DNA of 64,000 nt, from the NCBI GenBank assembly GCA_002914805.1, contig JXTB01000029.1, positions 236,436 to 300,435 of the forward strand, written 5' to 3'. Made by a program: the position numbers and the translations under genes. Under the pieces are notes generated by a model. That model did no database searches and was not told the origin of the DNA. It saw only the letters and a list, made by a program, of their open reading frames with translations. This document shows positions 35,622-46,648 of this stretch, one piece after another (position 1 is the stretch's first letter; each line of letters begins with the position of its first letter). Origin of the DNA: Parasponia andersonii (lineage: Eukaryota > Streptophyta > Magnoliopsida > Rosales > Cannabaceae).

Positions 35622-37682
35622 ATGAGTGGGGATATCATACACATGGAACTACCCATTCCTAGGAAAGTGAAGAAAATATGGGACGCATGGGACCTCCGGG
35701 TGTGCATCATGGGAAGCCTCCTCCTCCAAATCTTCCTCATCTTCTTCGCCCCACTTCGCCAACGCTGGAAGAACACTCTTCTCCGAGTCCTCCTCTGGTC
35801 GGCCTACCTCCTCGCCGACTGGGTCGCCGCCGTCGCCATCGGAATAATCACCAAAAGCCAAGGCGATGTCGGTCACCTCGAAGGAAACGACGACCTCTTC
35901 GCACTCTGGGCCTCGTTTCTCTTAGTCCATCTCGGTGGCCCGGATAGTATCACCTCTTTCTCTCTCGAGGACAACGAGTTGTGGATCCGCCACTTGTTCG
36001 GACTCCTCTTGCAAGTCCTCTCCGCCTGTTATAGCCTCTACTTAACTCTCCCCAAAAACAAGCTTTGGCTCCCAACCGCTCTGGTCTTCGTCGGCGGGGT
36101 CATCAAGTTCGCGGAGAGAACTCAGGCTCTGTATCTGGCGAGTTTGGACCATTTTGGTTCCACCGTCTTGCAGGAGCCTAATCCCGGGCCCGACTACGAA
36201 GAAGCGGCCGCAACTTACTCTTCCGCCATACATCAAACGACAATGCACACTCCTTCTACGACAAAGGTTGAGGATTTACTAAGTAGTAATTCTTCAGGAG
36301 GAGGATATTTCAGCGAGATGAAACTGCTCGAAGTCGCTTACGCCCGATTCGAGTCCTTCAAGGGACTAATTGTGGGATTTCTTGTGAGCTCGAAAGATCG
36401 AGAATCGAGCCGGATTTACTTCCTCAAAGATAATGCCATTAGTGCTTTTAGATTGATCGAGTACGAGTTGAGCTTCATGTACCAAGTTCTTCACACCAAG
36501 GCCGTCGTACTCCACTGCACCACCGGATACATTCTCCGCGCCATCAGTTTCGTCTCCGTCGTCGCCGCCGCTATCATCTTCTTCTCCTTAAAAAAGCATA
36601 TCAACGTCGAATTCGGCGAATTCGAAACCAAAATCACCTACGCCTTGTTCATCGGAGCCATTGTCCTCGACGCCGTTTCCGTCTTCAAAACAGTCTTTTC
36701 CGACTGGATCCTAATGCACCGCCGGCACCGTCGATGGCTCGGAAAACTAGTCCCCTCCATAATTTCAAGAAGGTCGAGGTGGTGCGGTTCTATTTCTCGG
36801 TACAACATGATCAGCTACTGCATCGATAGGCGAAGGTCGCTGAAATTGGTTAACAAACTCGCCGATCGGTTTCGCCTAACCGAAATTTTGGATACAATGA
36901 GAATCATGAGATATTCGACATCGGAATCAGTCCCAGATTACCTCAAGGAGTTCATATTCAATGAACTGAAGAGGAAATCTAGTAAAGCGAAGACGTTAAA
37001 CGAAGCCATCGAGGCGTGTCAACAGAGAGGCGACTCTGCTCTGCTGCGAAACTCCTTAAGCTACGCCAAGCTGAAATGGAGCGTTTCGGAGTTTCAATAC
37101 GGCGAAAGCCTCCTTGTTTGGCACTTAGCCACCGAGCTTTGCCAGCACGACCCGGAAGACAAGTCGAGCTACGAAGGAGACGGGAAAAGAATCAGTAAAC
37201 TGATATCGGATTACATGTTCTACCTTCTGGTCAAGAAAACGACAATGCTGGCCCCTGTTTTGGGGAACTGGCATGTCGTTTTTCAGGACACCTGTGCCGA
37301 AGCCAAGCGGTACTTGAAGAAGCACTCTCTGTCGAAACACTTCGACGTTTACGTCAAGACGGCTTCGGTTAAGACCAAGTACAGGGCCGCCGCCGTGAAG
37401 GGCATCACGAGCAAGTCGGTGTTCTTCGATGCTTGTATACTGGCGCAGCAGCTCAGGTTGGAGGCGTACGGACGGTGGAATGTGATGAGTGAAGTTTGGG
37501 TGGAGCTGTTGTCGTTTGCCGCGATTAATTGTCGTCCGGTTGTGCATGCGCAGCAGCTGAGTAAGGGTGGGGAGCTTTTGAGTTTTACGTGGTTGTTGAT
37601 GAATCATTTGGGGCTTGGAACGCAGTTCTCGGAGCAAGAACGACAAGATACGAAAAAGACCGATATGGGGATTATGAAGTGA
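35622..37682 (+). CDS. DUF4220/DUF594 multi-pass membrane protein (D2)
   Basis: Single-exon, 686 residues from the ATG at 35622. A second ATG at 35643 gives MELPIPRKVKK, which aligns exactly with the D1 start and may be the true one. Same architecture as D1: membrane segments in the first 170 residues and near 305-350, HLGGPDSITSFSLEDNE, NPGPDYEEAA, then DUF594 with KSVFFDACILAQQL, WVELLSFAAINCR and SKGGELLSFTWLLM. Function unknown for the family. The 5' two thirds are strikingly C-rich at third codon positions, unlike D1 and the AT-rich surroundings, although protein similarity is high. A truncated NLR lies 0.7 kb upstream and NLR N3 1.2 kb downstream. Confidence 0.92.
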   Translation: MSGDIIHMELPIPRKVKKIWDAWDLRVCIMGSLLLQIFLIFFAPLRQRWKNTLLRVLLWSAYLLADWVAAVAIGIITKSQGDVGHLEGNDDLFALWASFLLVHLGGPDSITSFSLEDNELWIRHLFGLLLQVLSACYSLYLTLPKNKLWLPTALVFVGGVIKFAERTQALYLASLDHFGSTVLQEPNPGPDYEEAAATYSSAIHQTTMHTPSTTKVEDLLSSNSSGGGYFSEMKLLEVAYARFESFKGLIVGFLVSSKDRESSRIYFLKDNAISAFRLIEYELSFMYQVLHTKAVVLHCTTGYILRAISFVSVVAAAIIFFSLKKHINVEFGEFETKITYALFIGAIVLDAVSVFKTVFSDWILMHRRHRRWLGKLVPSIISRRSRWCGSISRYNMISYCIDRRRSLKLVNKLADRFRLTEILDTMRIMRYSTSESVPDYLKEFIFNELKRKSSKAKTLNEAIEACQQRGDSALLRNSLSYAKLKWSVSEFQYGESLLVWHLATELCQHDPEDKSSYEGDGKRISKLISDYMFYLLVKKTTMLAPVLGNWHVVFQDTCAEAKRYLKKHSLSKHFDVYVKTASVKTKYRAAAVKGITSKSVFFDACILAQQLRLEAYGRWNVMSEVWVELLSFAAINCRPVVHAQQLSKGGELLSFTWLLMNHLGLGTQFSEQERQDTKKTDMGIMK

Positions 37683-38866
37683 TTAATTAGGTTGATGTTT
37701 TATTAATTAACCTTTTTTTTAAGTTTAATGGTTTTATCGGTTGCATTTAATGTAAAACTCTAATGTCACTATTAAAATATATAATTTGGTTCTTAATTCT
37801 ATTAGTATTTGTTGTAGGTCAAGATATCTTGCTAAGTTATTTTATGGAGAATTTGAATACTTATTAACGTAATTCCTATAGTGTATATTGTACAGTACTT
37901 AGCATCATATGCCTAATTGAGATGCATTTTTGTTAAGCTCTTTTCTCTAACTAACCAATTGCATCAATATTCCATGATCATCATTGATTCTAAAAGTAGA
38001 TATAAAAGTATTTCATATGGGATTTATTTGCCAAAGATAATGATGACCCATTTACATAGTGTTGCTTCTTATTTGAGTATTTCCCTACTTTTATAAAAGT
38101 TTAAGTTTAAGTTTAAGATTCCAATAAATATACAGCATCCTGCCGAATAAAGCAATCTTATGACACTATCTCATGACATTATTATAATGGTGACTAATAG
38201 TACTTAGTTTATTATTTTTATAAGCGATTTTAATTAATAAACTGAATTTTAAATACTATTTATTTAAAATATAAATATAATTACTAATATACTACGTGAT
38301 GTGATGTTAGGACACTACGTGTGCCCAGAGCATTAGTCGAATATGTTAGTAGCATTTTATATATGTCCTAATCATAAATGTTCATGAACAATTATTTGGC
38401 TTCATATAACAGAGTAATATATATATATTTTGTCTATATATATAGCCAGTAGCTTGGTGAGAATAGTGTTCGCCTTAGTCTGACAATCTTCAAATACCGA
38501 AACTTTAAATAGTCTAAAGCAAAAAGTGGGAATTTATACCATCAACCAAATCAACAGGCAAGAATATAACAAAAATCTCCATGAAGCAACGAATTAAAAT
38601 ACTTATATATTCAACTTTATTAAAGAAGAAACATCAAAGCTTGAATATTAGTCCAACTTTATCTGTAACCATTTTGCTCAACTCACAATATTCCCTTTTA
38701 GGCAAAACTACACATGCAAATGTAGTAAAAGACAAAAGAAATATTACGTACTACTATACCAGATTTGGAACTTGGCTCAAGAAATTGCTCTTCATTTTCT
38801 TCACTCTGCACTAAAGAGTTTTCACTCACAACTTCTGTTTGGCAAACCTTTAATCCTTAACTCACA
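37683..38866. other. Intergenic region between D2 and N3
   Basis: AT-rich. A short array of AAGTTT near 38100-38115 and a TATATA run near 38420-38455 are the only patterned stretches. The end should contain the N3 promoter and leader. Confidence 0.5.
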
Positions 38867-41800
38867 ATGCCCACTATTCCAAAAGAACAAAGACCGTGCA
38901 ACGACGTCGTAGAGCGGATCGTCTGTAATCTGGGCACTGCCACCATTCAAAGGGTTGAGACGGCCTTAGGAATCCAAGGCGAGCTTCAGAAAATACTTAT
39001 GGACGTGGACAAAAGGGCAATCAAGTTGTTAGGCGCCAGTGACTTGCTGGAGGAGCTTGAAGAAGCACTTTACCAGGCAGACGACAAGCTAAACGACAAG
39101 TCGTTTGTACCGGAAGCCGCTGCCAGGAACAAAACAAGGACAAAAGAACAGGTATGCCCTTTTCTCCGCTCAACCTCTCGTTTGAAGAAAGTAACAAGGA
39201 AAATATTGGGTTTTGAGAAAGAACTGGTTGAGAGAAGGGAACGTGAATTTCGGTCCGAGTTGGCTTCAGGGGTAGGCCTTAAGGATTCCGGTGATGGGCT
39301 TTTAGAGTCTAAGGATGTCGTTGGGAGGAATGGAGATAGAGATGAGATTCTGAGACTGTTGAGGGAAAACGATGAGAAAATGGAACAGAGTAATGTGGTG
39401 GTCATTTCCATAGTTGGTTCCACAGGAATAGGGAAAACCCAACTCGCTAAACTCATTTTCAATGATGATTTGGTCAAAAAGCATTTCAAAGAAAGATTAT
39501 GGATTTCAGGGTTTGATAGCTTGATATTGGATTACCACTTAAGGTATCATCTTCTACCACAAAAGATTGAGGGGAAGCGTTTTCTCATTGTGGTTGATGA
39601 TTTGTGCAATAAGGATCCTATAAAATTGAAGTTTTTAAGGGACTTGTTGAGATGTGGGGCAAACGGAAGCAGAGCAATTGTGTCTACTCGAAGTATAGAG
39701 GTTGCTCACAGTGTTATGGCTGCAATGAAGACTCGTCATGATTTGGATTCTCTAGTTGAAGATGAAACGGAGATTAAGAGATCGGATTTTGAGACTAATG
39801 ATTTGGATCCTGAAGATGCAAAGAGGATTTATCATTTGGGATGTATCGATCAAAATGCGTCTCTGGCTCTGTTCAGAAGAAGTATGCGGCTTAAAGAAGA
39901 AAAAGACCTCGAAAACTTGGAACAGATTTTAGAAAAGTGTGGAGGAAACCCTCTAGCTGTAAGGATAATGGGAAGCATGTTTTACTTGGAGAAATTGGGA
40001 AAAGAGTGGCACAAGTCCTTAGACAAATGGGAAATTCAGAAACTATCAGAAGAAAGAGAGAGTGCTTTAGGGGTGCTTAAGCTGAACTATGAACACCTTC
40101 CTGCTCATATGAAACCTTGTTTCGCTTATTGTGGATTATTCCCAAAGAATCATGAAATTGATGTGCAAACCCTCATAAAGCTTTGGATGTCTCAGGGGTT
40201 TATAGCTTCCTCTAGTTCAACAGAACGTCCAGAAGATGTTGCTTATGAGTATGTTGAGGAGTTACATGAAAGATTGTTCTTTGAAGAGGTTAAAAAAGAT
40301 GAGTGGGGAAAGATAGCGAGGTGCAAAATGCAGAGCTTCGTGCATGATCTTGCTAGAGAAGTAGCAGGGATAGAGTGTGCTACATTGGACTTGGAAGACG
40401 AAGAGAAAAAAATTCATAGCAAAACTCACCATGTGTCATTTGACTTTCACTTGGACTCACCATGGCAACTTTCAGACTCGTTGTACCAAGCAAACAGGAT
40501 TCGAGCAATTATATTGCCTAGTCAATTACAGTGGCAGATTGAAGGAAGATCAGGTAAGTCGATTTGCGACACAATTATTTCAAATTTGAGGTACTTACGC
40601 ACTTTGGATCTTCACAATTCAGGCATGAAGGTAGTTTCAGATTATATTGGTGAGTTAAAGCATTTGAGGTATCTCGATCTTTCTCAGAATACAGATATCA
40701 AAGTACTACCCAAGTCTATTTGTAGGTTGTCTCATTTGCAAACATTGAAACTCAACTTCTGTGGTAGACTCGAAGAATTGCCAAAGGATATCAAGAAACT
40801 AATCAGTCTCAGGAACCTTGAGATTGATTCATGTTATAGCTTGACTCATATGCCCCGTGGAATTGGTCTACTGACCAATCTTCAAACGTTATCAGATTTT
40901 GTGTTGAGGAATGATGCCGGCTTTGTCTCCATACGCAGTGCAAACGACCAGCTAGACGAGTTGAAGAGCCTAAACAGCTTAAAAGGTGAGCTGAGAATTA
41001 AAAATTTGAAACTTGGGATGGACGTCACTAGAGCAATGCTATATGAAAAGACTTGTCTTCGATCCTTAATTTTGATTTGGGATATTGAGGCAGGCGGTTA
41101 TGATGAAAATACATCAATACTAGAAGAGTTGATGCCAAACTCGAACGATCTCGAAGATGAAGAAACGACAACAGAGGATCAGCTCGGGCCAAACTTGAAT
41201 GATCTTCATGGTGAAAGAATGACAACAAATGAGATCAAGCCACACTCGAATGATATCAAAGATGAAAAGACTACTGAGGAGATGATCAAGCGAAACTCGA
41301 ATGTTCTCAATGACAAAAAAACCACAACAGATGAGTTGAAGCCACACTTGAATGATCTCAATGGTGAAGAAACTGCAACAATGGAGCTGAAGCCACAATG
41401 CAATGATCTCACTGACAAGAAAAAGACCACAGACGAGGTCAAGCCAAACTCTAATGATATCAAAGATGAAAGAACGCAATCCAAGGAGCTCAAGCCACAC
41501 TCAAATGATATCAAAGATGAAAAAACGACAACAGAGCCGAAGCCACACTCGAATGATCTCAATGAGGAGCAAAAGCCACAGTCGAACGATCCCAATGGTG
41601 AAAACACTACAACAAAGGAGCTGAAATCTCACTCGAATGATCTCAAAGATGAAAAAAAAACTGGCGAGCTCAGGCCACACTCAGATGATCTCAAAGATGA
41701 AAAAACAACATCTGAGGAGCTCAAGCCAAACTTGAACGATCTCAATGACATGAAAATGAGAACAGAGGAGCTCAAGCCAGACCCAAATGATCGCAGTGAT

Positions 41801-42886
41801 GAAAAAACGACTACAAAGGAGCTCAAGCCACAATCTAATGATCTCAAACAAGAAAAAGCTATAACTGATGAGCTCAAGCCAAACTCAAGTTATCTCAAAG
41901 ATGAAGGGACTACGACATCCGAGAAGCTCAAGCCAACCTTGAATGCTCTCAATGACAAGAAAATGGCAACAGAGGAGCTCAAGCCACACTCGAATGATCT
42001 CAATGATGTAGAAACGACAACAAAGGAGCTGAAGCCACACTCTAATTATCTCAAAGATGAAAAGATGATAACAGAGGAGCTCAAAGAACTCTCTCTGTTT
42101 GCTTATTCTGGTGTCCAGTTCCCAAGTTGGCTTCGTTTGCAAGCAAAACTCGTCAAATTCTCGTTATGGAAATGCATGAAATGCCGGAGTCTACCGCCAC
42201 TAAACCACTTGCCTCATCTCAAAGTACTGGCCTTAGAAGACATGACTGATCTGGAGTTCATATCAGATAAAGTCAAGGGTCAAACATTCTTTCCATCTCT
42301 AAAAGATCTCAGGCTCGTAGATTTGCCTAGACTACAGTCTTGGTGGAGCTACACGGACAAGGCCCCGAAACCAAATACATTCCCTAGTCTCTCCGAATTG
42401 ACCATCGAAGACTGCCCCAACCTCACTTCCATGCCGTTCTCCCCACAACTTCATCTACTAGTCCTTAAAAACACAAGCTGGACTCCATTCCCCCGGAGCC
42501 TGAAACAAACAACAGATGAACCCTTGTTTCTTCCAGAATTGAGGACTCTCAGGCTCGTCTGCATCTCGATCTTTGATCTGAACAATCACTGGGGTTCTCT
42601 TCCCAGCCTCCAGTCCTTGACACTAGATCATCTTCCATACCTGAAGACTCTCCCCGAGGGGCTTCGACACCTTGCCAGCCTAAAAGAACTCCATATTTGG
42701 AGGTGTAATAGACTGAAGGACATATCGGAGTGTGTCGAAAAGCTTAAATCGCTTGAAAAGCTCTCGCTGAAGCTCTGCCTCAACTTGGAACTGCCTGTTC
42801 AGACAATTAGCTCTCTAGCCTCTTTACAGACGAAACTGGAGATCGAGGACTGTCCTGCTGTCGGAGGTTATCTAGCTAGGAAATGA
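38867..42886 (+). CDS. CC-NB-ARC-LRR receptor with a 17-residue repeat array (N3)
   Basis: Single-exon CNL of 1,339 residues. The CC is short and divergent (EALYQADDKLND replaces the usual DDLLDE). The P-loop is intact (GSTGIGKTQLA, Gly184-Lys190), but the NB is rearranged: RNBS-A is shortened by roughly 15 residues, kinase 2 reads FLIVVDDL, and about 30 acidic residues are inserted between RNBS-B and RNBS-C (around EDETEIKRSDFETNDL). The MHD position reads M488-Q489-S490. LRRs start near residue 560. Residues 754-1070 are not LRR but some 19 tandem units of ELKPHSNDLKDEKTTTE, after which LRRs resume (ELKELSLFAYSGVQFPSWL). The gene ends with LKELHIWRC and ARK. No stop or frame break occurs. 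The repeats could be a linker, an interaction decoy or an inactive expansion. Confidence 0.93.
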   Translation: MPTIPKEQRPCNDVVERIVCNLGTATIQRVETALGIQGELQKILMDVDKRAIKLLGASDLLEELEEALYQADDKLNDKSFVPEAAARNKTRTKEQVCPFLRSTSRLKKVTRKILGFEKELVERREREFRSELASGVGLKDSGDGLLESKDVVGRNGDRDEILRLLRENDEKMEQSNVVVISIVGSTGIGKTQLAKLIFNDDLVKKHFKERLWISGFDSLILDYHLRYHLLPQKIEGKRFLIVVDDLCNKDPIKLKFLRDLLRCGANGSRAIVSTRSIEVAHSVMAAMKTRHDLDSLVEDETEIKRSDFETNDLDPEDAKRIYHLGCIDQNASLALFRRSMRLKEEKDLENLEQILEKCGGNPLAVRIMGSMFYLEKLGKEWHKSLDKWEIQKLSEERESALGVLKLNYEHLPAHMKPCFAYCGLFPKNHEIDVQTLIKLWMSQGFIASSSSTERPEDVAYEYVEELHERLFFEEVKKDEWGKIARCKMQSFVHDLAREVAGIECATLDLEDEEKKIHSKTHHVSFDFHLDSPWQLSDSLYQANRIRAIILPSQLQWQIEGRSGKSICDTIISNLRYLRTLDLHNSGMKVVSDYIGELKHLRYLDLSQNTDIKVLPKSICRLSHLQTLKLNFCGRLEELPKDIKKLISLRNLEIDSCYSLTHMPRGIGLLTNLQTLSDFVLRNDAGFVSIRSANDQLDELKSLNSLKGELRIKNLKLGMDVTRAMLYEKTCLRSLILIWDIEAGGYDENTSILEELMPNSNDLEDEETTTEDQLGPNLNDLHGERMTTNEIKPHSNDIKDEKTTEEMIKRNSNVLNDKKTTTDELKPHLNDLNGEETATMELKPQCNDLTDKKKTTDEVKPNSNDIKDERTQSKELKPHSNDIKDEKTTTEPKPHSNDLNEEQKPQSNDPNGENTTTKELKSHSNDLKDEKKTGELRPHSDDLKDEKTTSEELKPNLNDLNDMKMRTEELKPDPNDRSDEKTTTKELKPQSNDLKQEKAITDELKPNSSYLKDEGTTTSEKLKPTLNALNDKKMATEELKPHSNDLNDVETTTKELKPHSNYLKDEKMITEELKELSLFAYSGVQFPSWLRLQAKLVKFSLWKCMKCRSLPPLNHLPHLKVLALEDMTDLEFISDKVKGQTFFPSLKDLRLVDLPRLQSWWSYTDKAPKPNTFPSLSELTIEDCPNLTSMPFSPQLHLLVLKNTSWTPFPRSLKQTTDEPLFLPELRTLRLVCISIFDLNNHWGSLPSLQSLTLDHLPYLKTLPEGLRHLASLKELHIWRCNRLKDISECVEKLKSLEKLSLKLCLNLELPVQTISSLASLQTKLEIEDCPAVGGYLARK
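41126..42076 (+). repeat. In-frame 51-bp tandem repeat array in N3
   Basis: About 951 bp coding for residues 754-1070 of N3, roughly 19 units with consensus ELKPHSNDLKDEKTTTE. Most units are 17 codons; two in the middle are shorter (PKPHSNDLNEE, then QKPQSNDPNGENTTTK), yet still whole codons. Units differ by many substitutions, so the array is not freshly expanded. Long frames on the opposite strand here exist because 51 is divisible by three and should not be read as genes. Confidence 0.95.
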
Positions 42887-43303
42887 TTGTTTGAAATCCT
42901 CAACTTGTTCAGGTTTACTTCTCTTCTTCATATGTTCTTTATAGTTAGATATTTAATCTGTATATAGAATCTGATTGTATATATTTATTCTTTGGTTGCA
43001 GGTGGATGTTGGTTTTGTTCTGGCTGTTCATTCAACTATAATCTCAACAGTTTAGTCTTTTCTTCTTCCTTTTAACAAATAATTTCCAATGTTGAAGTTC
43101 TTCTGTTCAGACAATAATAATGTTCTCTCTTAATAGTACCATTTTGCTCACCAAAAAAAAAAAAAAATGTAAACTCCATCTGTTCTTCCACACTTTTTCA
43201 TGCAGTTCTTTTTTTATTTTTTCTTTCTTTCATCATATATGAAATTGGGAGTAGAGACCATGAATGCTATTGCTACATTAATTACGAATATTTGTAGTAG
43301 ACT
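42592..43303 (+). repeat. N3 tail and flank, duplicated at 23707-24388
   Basis: The last ~98 codons of N3 and about 400 bp beyond are nearly identical to 23707-24388, including a probable 3'-UTR intron: donor TTGTTCAG|GTTTAC 26 nt after the stop and acceptor TTTGGTTGCAG (intron 42913-43001). Confidence 0.9.
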
Positions 43304-46300
43304 TTTTTCACAATTAGCAAAAAAGGGTACAATTTTGTTTCACATTAGTTGGAAAGAATCATATATCGTTGTCGACATAATTATAAAAATTCCAATCTGA
43401 CAATCAAACATAATAATCTTGATTCAAGCCTTAATTCCAACATTCCATAGTGGATTGTTTTCAGTGAGCCATTTCCTTCATTTTTCAATTTTTCTAGTAT
43501 TCTTATTCTGATTGTAACCAATTCTAATTATATTTCAAGCCAAAAAAGGAGGGAAAAAAAAAAAACAAATCTAATTATATCATTTCTGTTAAGGAAACAC
43601 CACCTCAAGAGTCACATTAATTAGTTTCAACTTATACCTCCTCGATCCTTCTTTTGTTTTATATATTTTCTCAGGTAGTTTATAGTTTCGAAGTAGACAT
43701 CTAATATTTGAGGACATTTTGTTCATGGATACCCATAATAAGAAAAGTCATTATGTCAAAACTCTACAATATGTGCTTATTCAAGTGATGGCGCAGCATA
43801 CTTAGATTGGACCATTTTGGTCACTCTCACTTCGTCTATTTCCTTTGCCAATTTGTTCGTTTCCGGACAGGTAGCATTTTTCGGAGCATGTGATTATCAC
43901 GTGACAGATTTACGTCCACGGAATTAAAATGTTACTCGATGATTTCAAGCAGAAAAGTGTGAGATTGTTTATAAAGTGTAACATTATACATAATTAAGGG
44001 TTGATTTCATTTTTATGTTTTGTGTTTTGTGTTTTGACTATTTATTTAATTTATATTTTATATTTTAATTATTATTAAAATTGACTTTTAAATTTAAATT
44101 TTATAATAAATTTATATTCTCGCTTGGGTTAAACTAAAATTTTGAACGTCCTTAAATTAAATTTAAAATTAATTAAACTTATTAGTTAAAAGAACAAATA
44201 TTAAGAAAATAATTTTGAAAAGCAAAAACATATATTAAATATTTTTTTTATAAATATATTTATTAATTTCAATTAAGTATTAAATTTAACTTATTTTCAA
44301 ATATGTATATTTAATAAGATTTTTTGGTAAATATAATAGTCGGTATTGGTACTAGTACGGTGAAAACCCATGTTTTTATGAGGTAAAATGGCAATTATTG
44401 AGGGCTTAATTGAGAGAATCCATGGATGGAGGGTTTAGTTGCAAAATTTCAAAAAACTATTACCTAGCCAAAGTCCCACACGTGGCCTACTTAATCAGCT
44501 AAGGCCAACTCTCTCTCTCTCTCTCGATTAGGCTCAAAACCAAAACCCTCCACAATTTCCGACTGAATCGACCACCCAAACTCTCTATCGTTTCTAATCA
44601 AATCGACCACCCTTTGGCTGTCTACTTGTCGAGCCAGCACCGTCGTTCACCTCGCTGGCCTCGACTGGGCTGCAGCCTATCAATACCAGATGATGCCACA
44701 CGAAGCTGCTGCGGAGAAGAAGCCGACAGCCCATTTTTCCTAAAAACCGGTCATCTCTAGCCAATTCAAGTCCAATTGCCGACAAATCGAAGATGCCTGA
44801 CCTCATAGCTATTCTCGATACTAGGAATCCGCTTGTGACCTCAAAATCGCTATTTGAAGCTTTATTAGAAAGGGAACCCATCCAAGCGAGCGAACTGAGA
44901 CTTGAAACCAATCTCCAGCCCCCTGTTCTTCCCTTCCTCGATGCCATAAGCCCTTAATGGTCACTTACGACCGTAACAGTTGGACAGGAGATTCACTTAC
45001 CTTGTTTTTATACTATTTTAGGTCAAATTTGATTATGTTGGCATATTTCAAAAAATATATATATGGATTTATTTCTTTGGATGATTTTATGAATTTAAGA
45101 TGTTGTAAACTGCATTGGGATGTTTGAATATTATTCTTATGCATGTTTAAATTTTGGGATTGTCGTGAATATGTCTATTATGCTGCTGATTTTACGAGAA
45201 CCGAACTGGTTTTATCTAAAAATTAGAACATATTTTAGATTTTATTAAAATTGCACTTATTTTGCATATAGTTAATATCACTTGTACTATATGATCATAC
45301 ATGAGGCCGTCGTCTAAGCGTCACGATTCATAGCCAGTGGTTAAGCCCCACTATTAGTGATAAATCTTGGTGGGAATCATTAGTTGGGAGGTCATGCAAT
45401 CTTACAATTAGTGCAAAGTCTGTAGACCATGTAGAATTCTTATTCACATAGCCATGTTTAGTGTCGAGTCTAAGGTACTTAGTCTACCTAGATTATTCTG
45501 GATCACAATGAGAGAATATAAACTCATGTACTTGAACTAATTTGTAATATGTGTAGGTTACACTGATTTTCATCTTTAGTTTTCAAAGATGGATGATTTT
45601 TAGATTTAGTATATATATATATATATGGTTTGATGATTGCTTTTCGGTATAACTAATTATACATGAATTTTTGTAAAGTAAAATGGTTTCAGAAATGTAA
45701 TTGAGTTTTTTATTGAGTATTGTATGTTCACTCTTCTAATTTCCCTCATCAAGTAGTGTTCGGTGCAATCTTGGCGATCAATATAAGGATTAAGAGGCTA
45801 TCTTATCTTATAGTTTGATTGTTAGTAATGTTGGGAGATTTGGATTAAGATTTTGTTTTTGTTTTTATTTGGATTAAGTGAATTGTGTTTAGCATGGAAC
45901 AAAAAATACTATTTTTGATTATATCTATAACTATATATGTCATATTAGTAATGAGTACTAGATTATGGATGATGATGCATGAATATCTATTTGATCATGG
46001 TTTTTTAATTATTATTCAATTTATGTTTAATGATGAATACAAAGTGTAGGATTTGTTCACTAGTTAGAATATTAAATACTTTTAAAAATTGACCATTTTA
46101 CAAATTTGAAACTTTGTAGACTTTTTTATATATAAATTAAAGAATTTTCAATTTAAGTAAAATTTTCATTCTTCCATTGTCTCAAGATTTGGGTTAGGAC
46201 AAGTATTTGACCCCAAAAGAGTATAGATTTGTTACAAGTTCTGAACCTATACTTATAGGCTAACATTTAGTAATATTCAAAACACAATATATAAACTAAA

Positions 46301-46526
46301 CAAATTAAACAATCAAAATGTAAAGAATCAAAATGTAATTATCTCTATTTAATTAGAGGCTTACTGAAATATATCTAGAGTAAGTAAGATGGGACTTTTG
46401 ATGACAACTCACTTTAATTTTTTTTTGTACTTTTTCTTTTTCTTTTTTTATTATTCCAATAAGATAGATTTAGCAAAATGTCCCAATTTTCAAATAATTG
46501 GCTATCTAACACTTAAAAATAAAGAA
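43304..46526. other. Gene-poor AT-rich region
   Basis: A moderately GC-rich island at about 44460-44960 has a CACGTG box near 44479, a (CT)8 tract at 44509-44524 and a 117-codon minus frame. It could be a promoter or old transposon, but nothing identifies it. A (TA)n run lies near 45608. I see no supported gene. Confidence 0.4.
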
Positions 46527-46648
46527 AGTGTTTGGATGAATTCTCAAAAGTCCTATTTTACTTAGAAGATTTTTTAAGAAAGAATGAACCCTCTAGCTTA
46601 TTTAGGAAAATCTTCTAAAACTTTTACTTGTTATCCCAAACAGACACT
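46527..46648. mobile_element. Possible small MITE
   Basis: About 122 bp with AGTGTTTGG at the left and AGTGTCTGTTTGG read inward from the right. Target duplication is unclear. Confidence 0.35.

Noticed and set aside
37125..37646. 173-codon minus frame opposite D2
   Set aside because: Shadow of the GC-rich D2 coding sequence.
41028..42142. Several long minus-strand frames opposite the N3 repeats
   Set aside because: The 51-bp period is a multiple of three, so frames stay open by repetition alone; products are Ser/Val/Leu-rich shadows.
44594..44947. 117-codon minus frame in a GC-rich island
   Set aside because: No recognisable domain, no paralogue in the window and no clear promoter or splice pattern on that strand.
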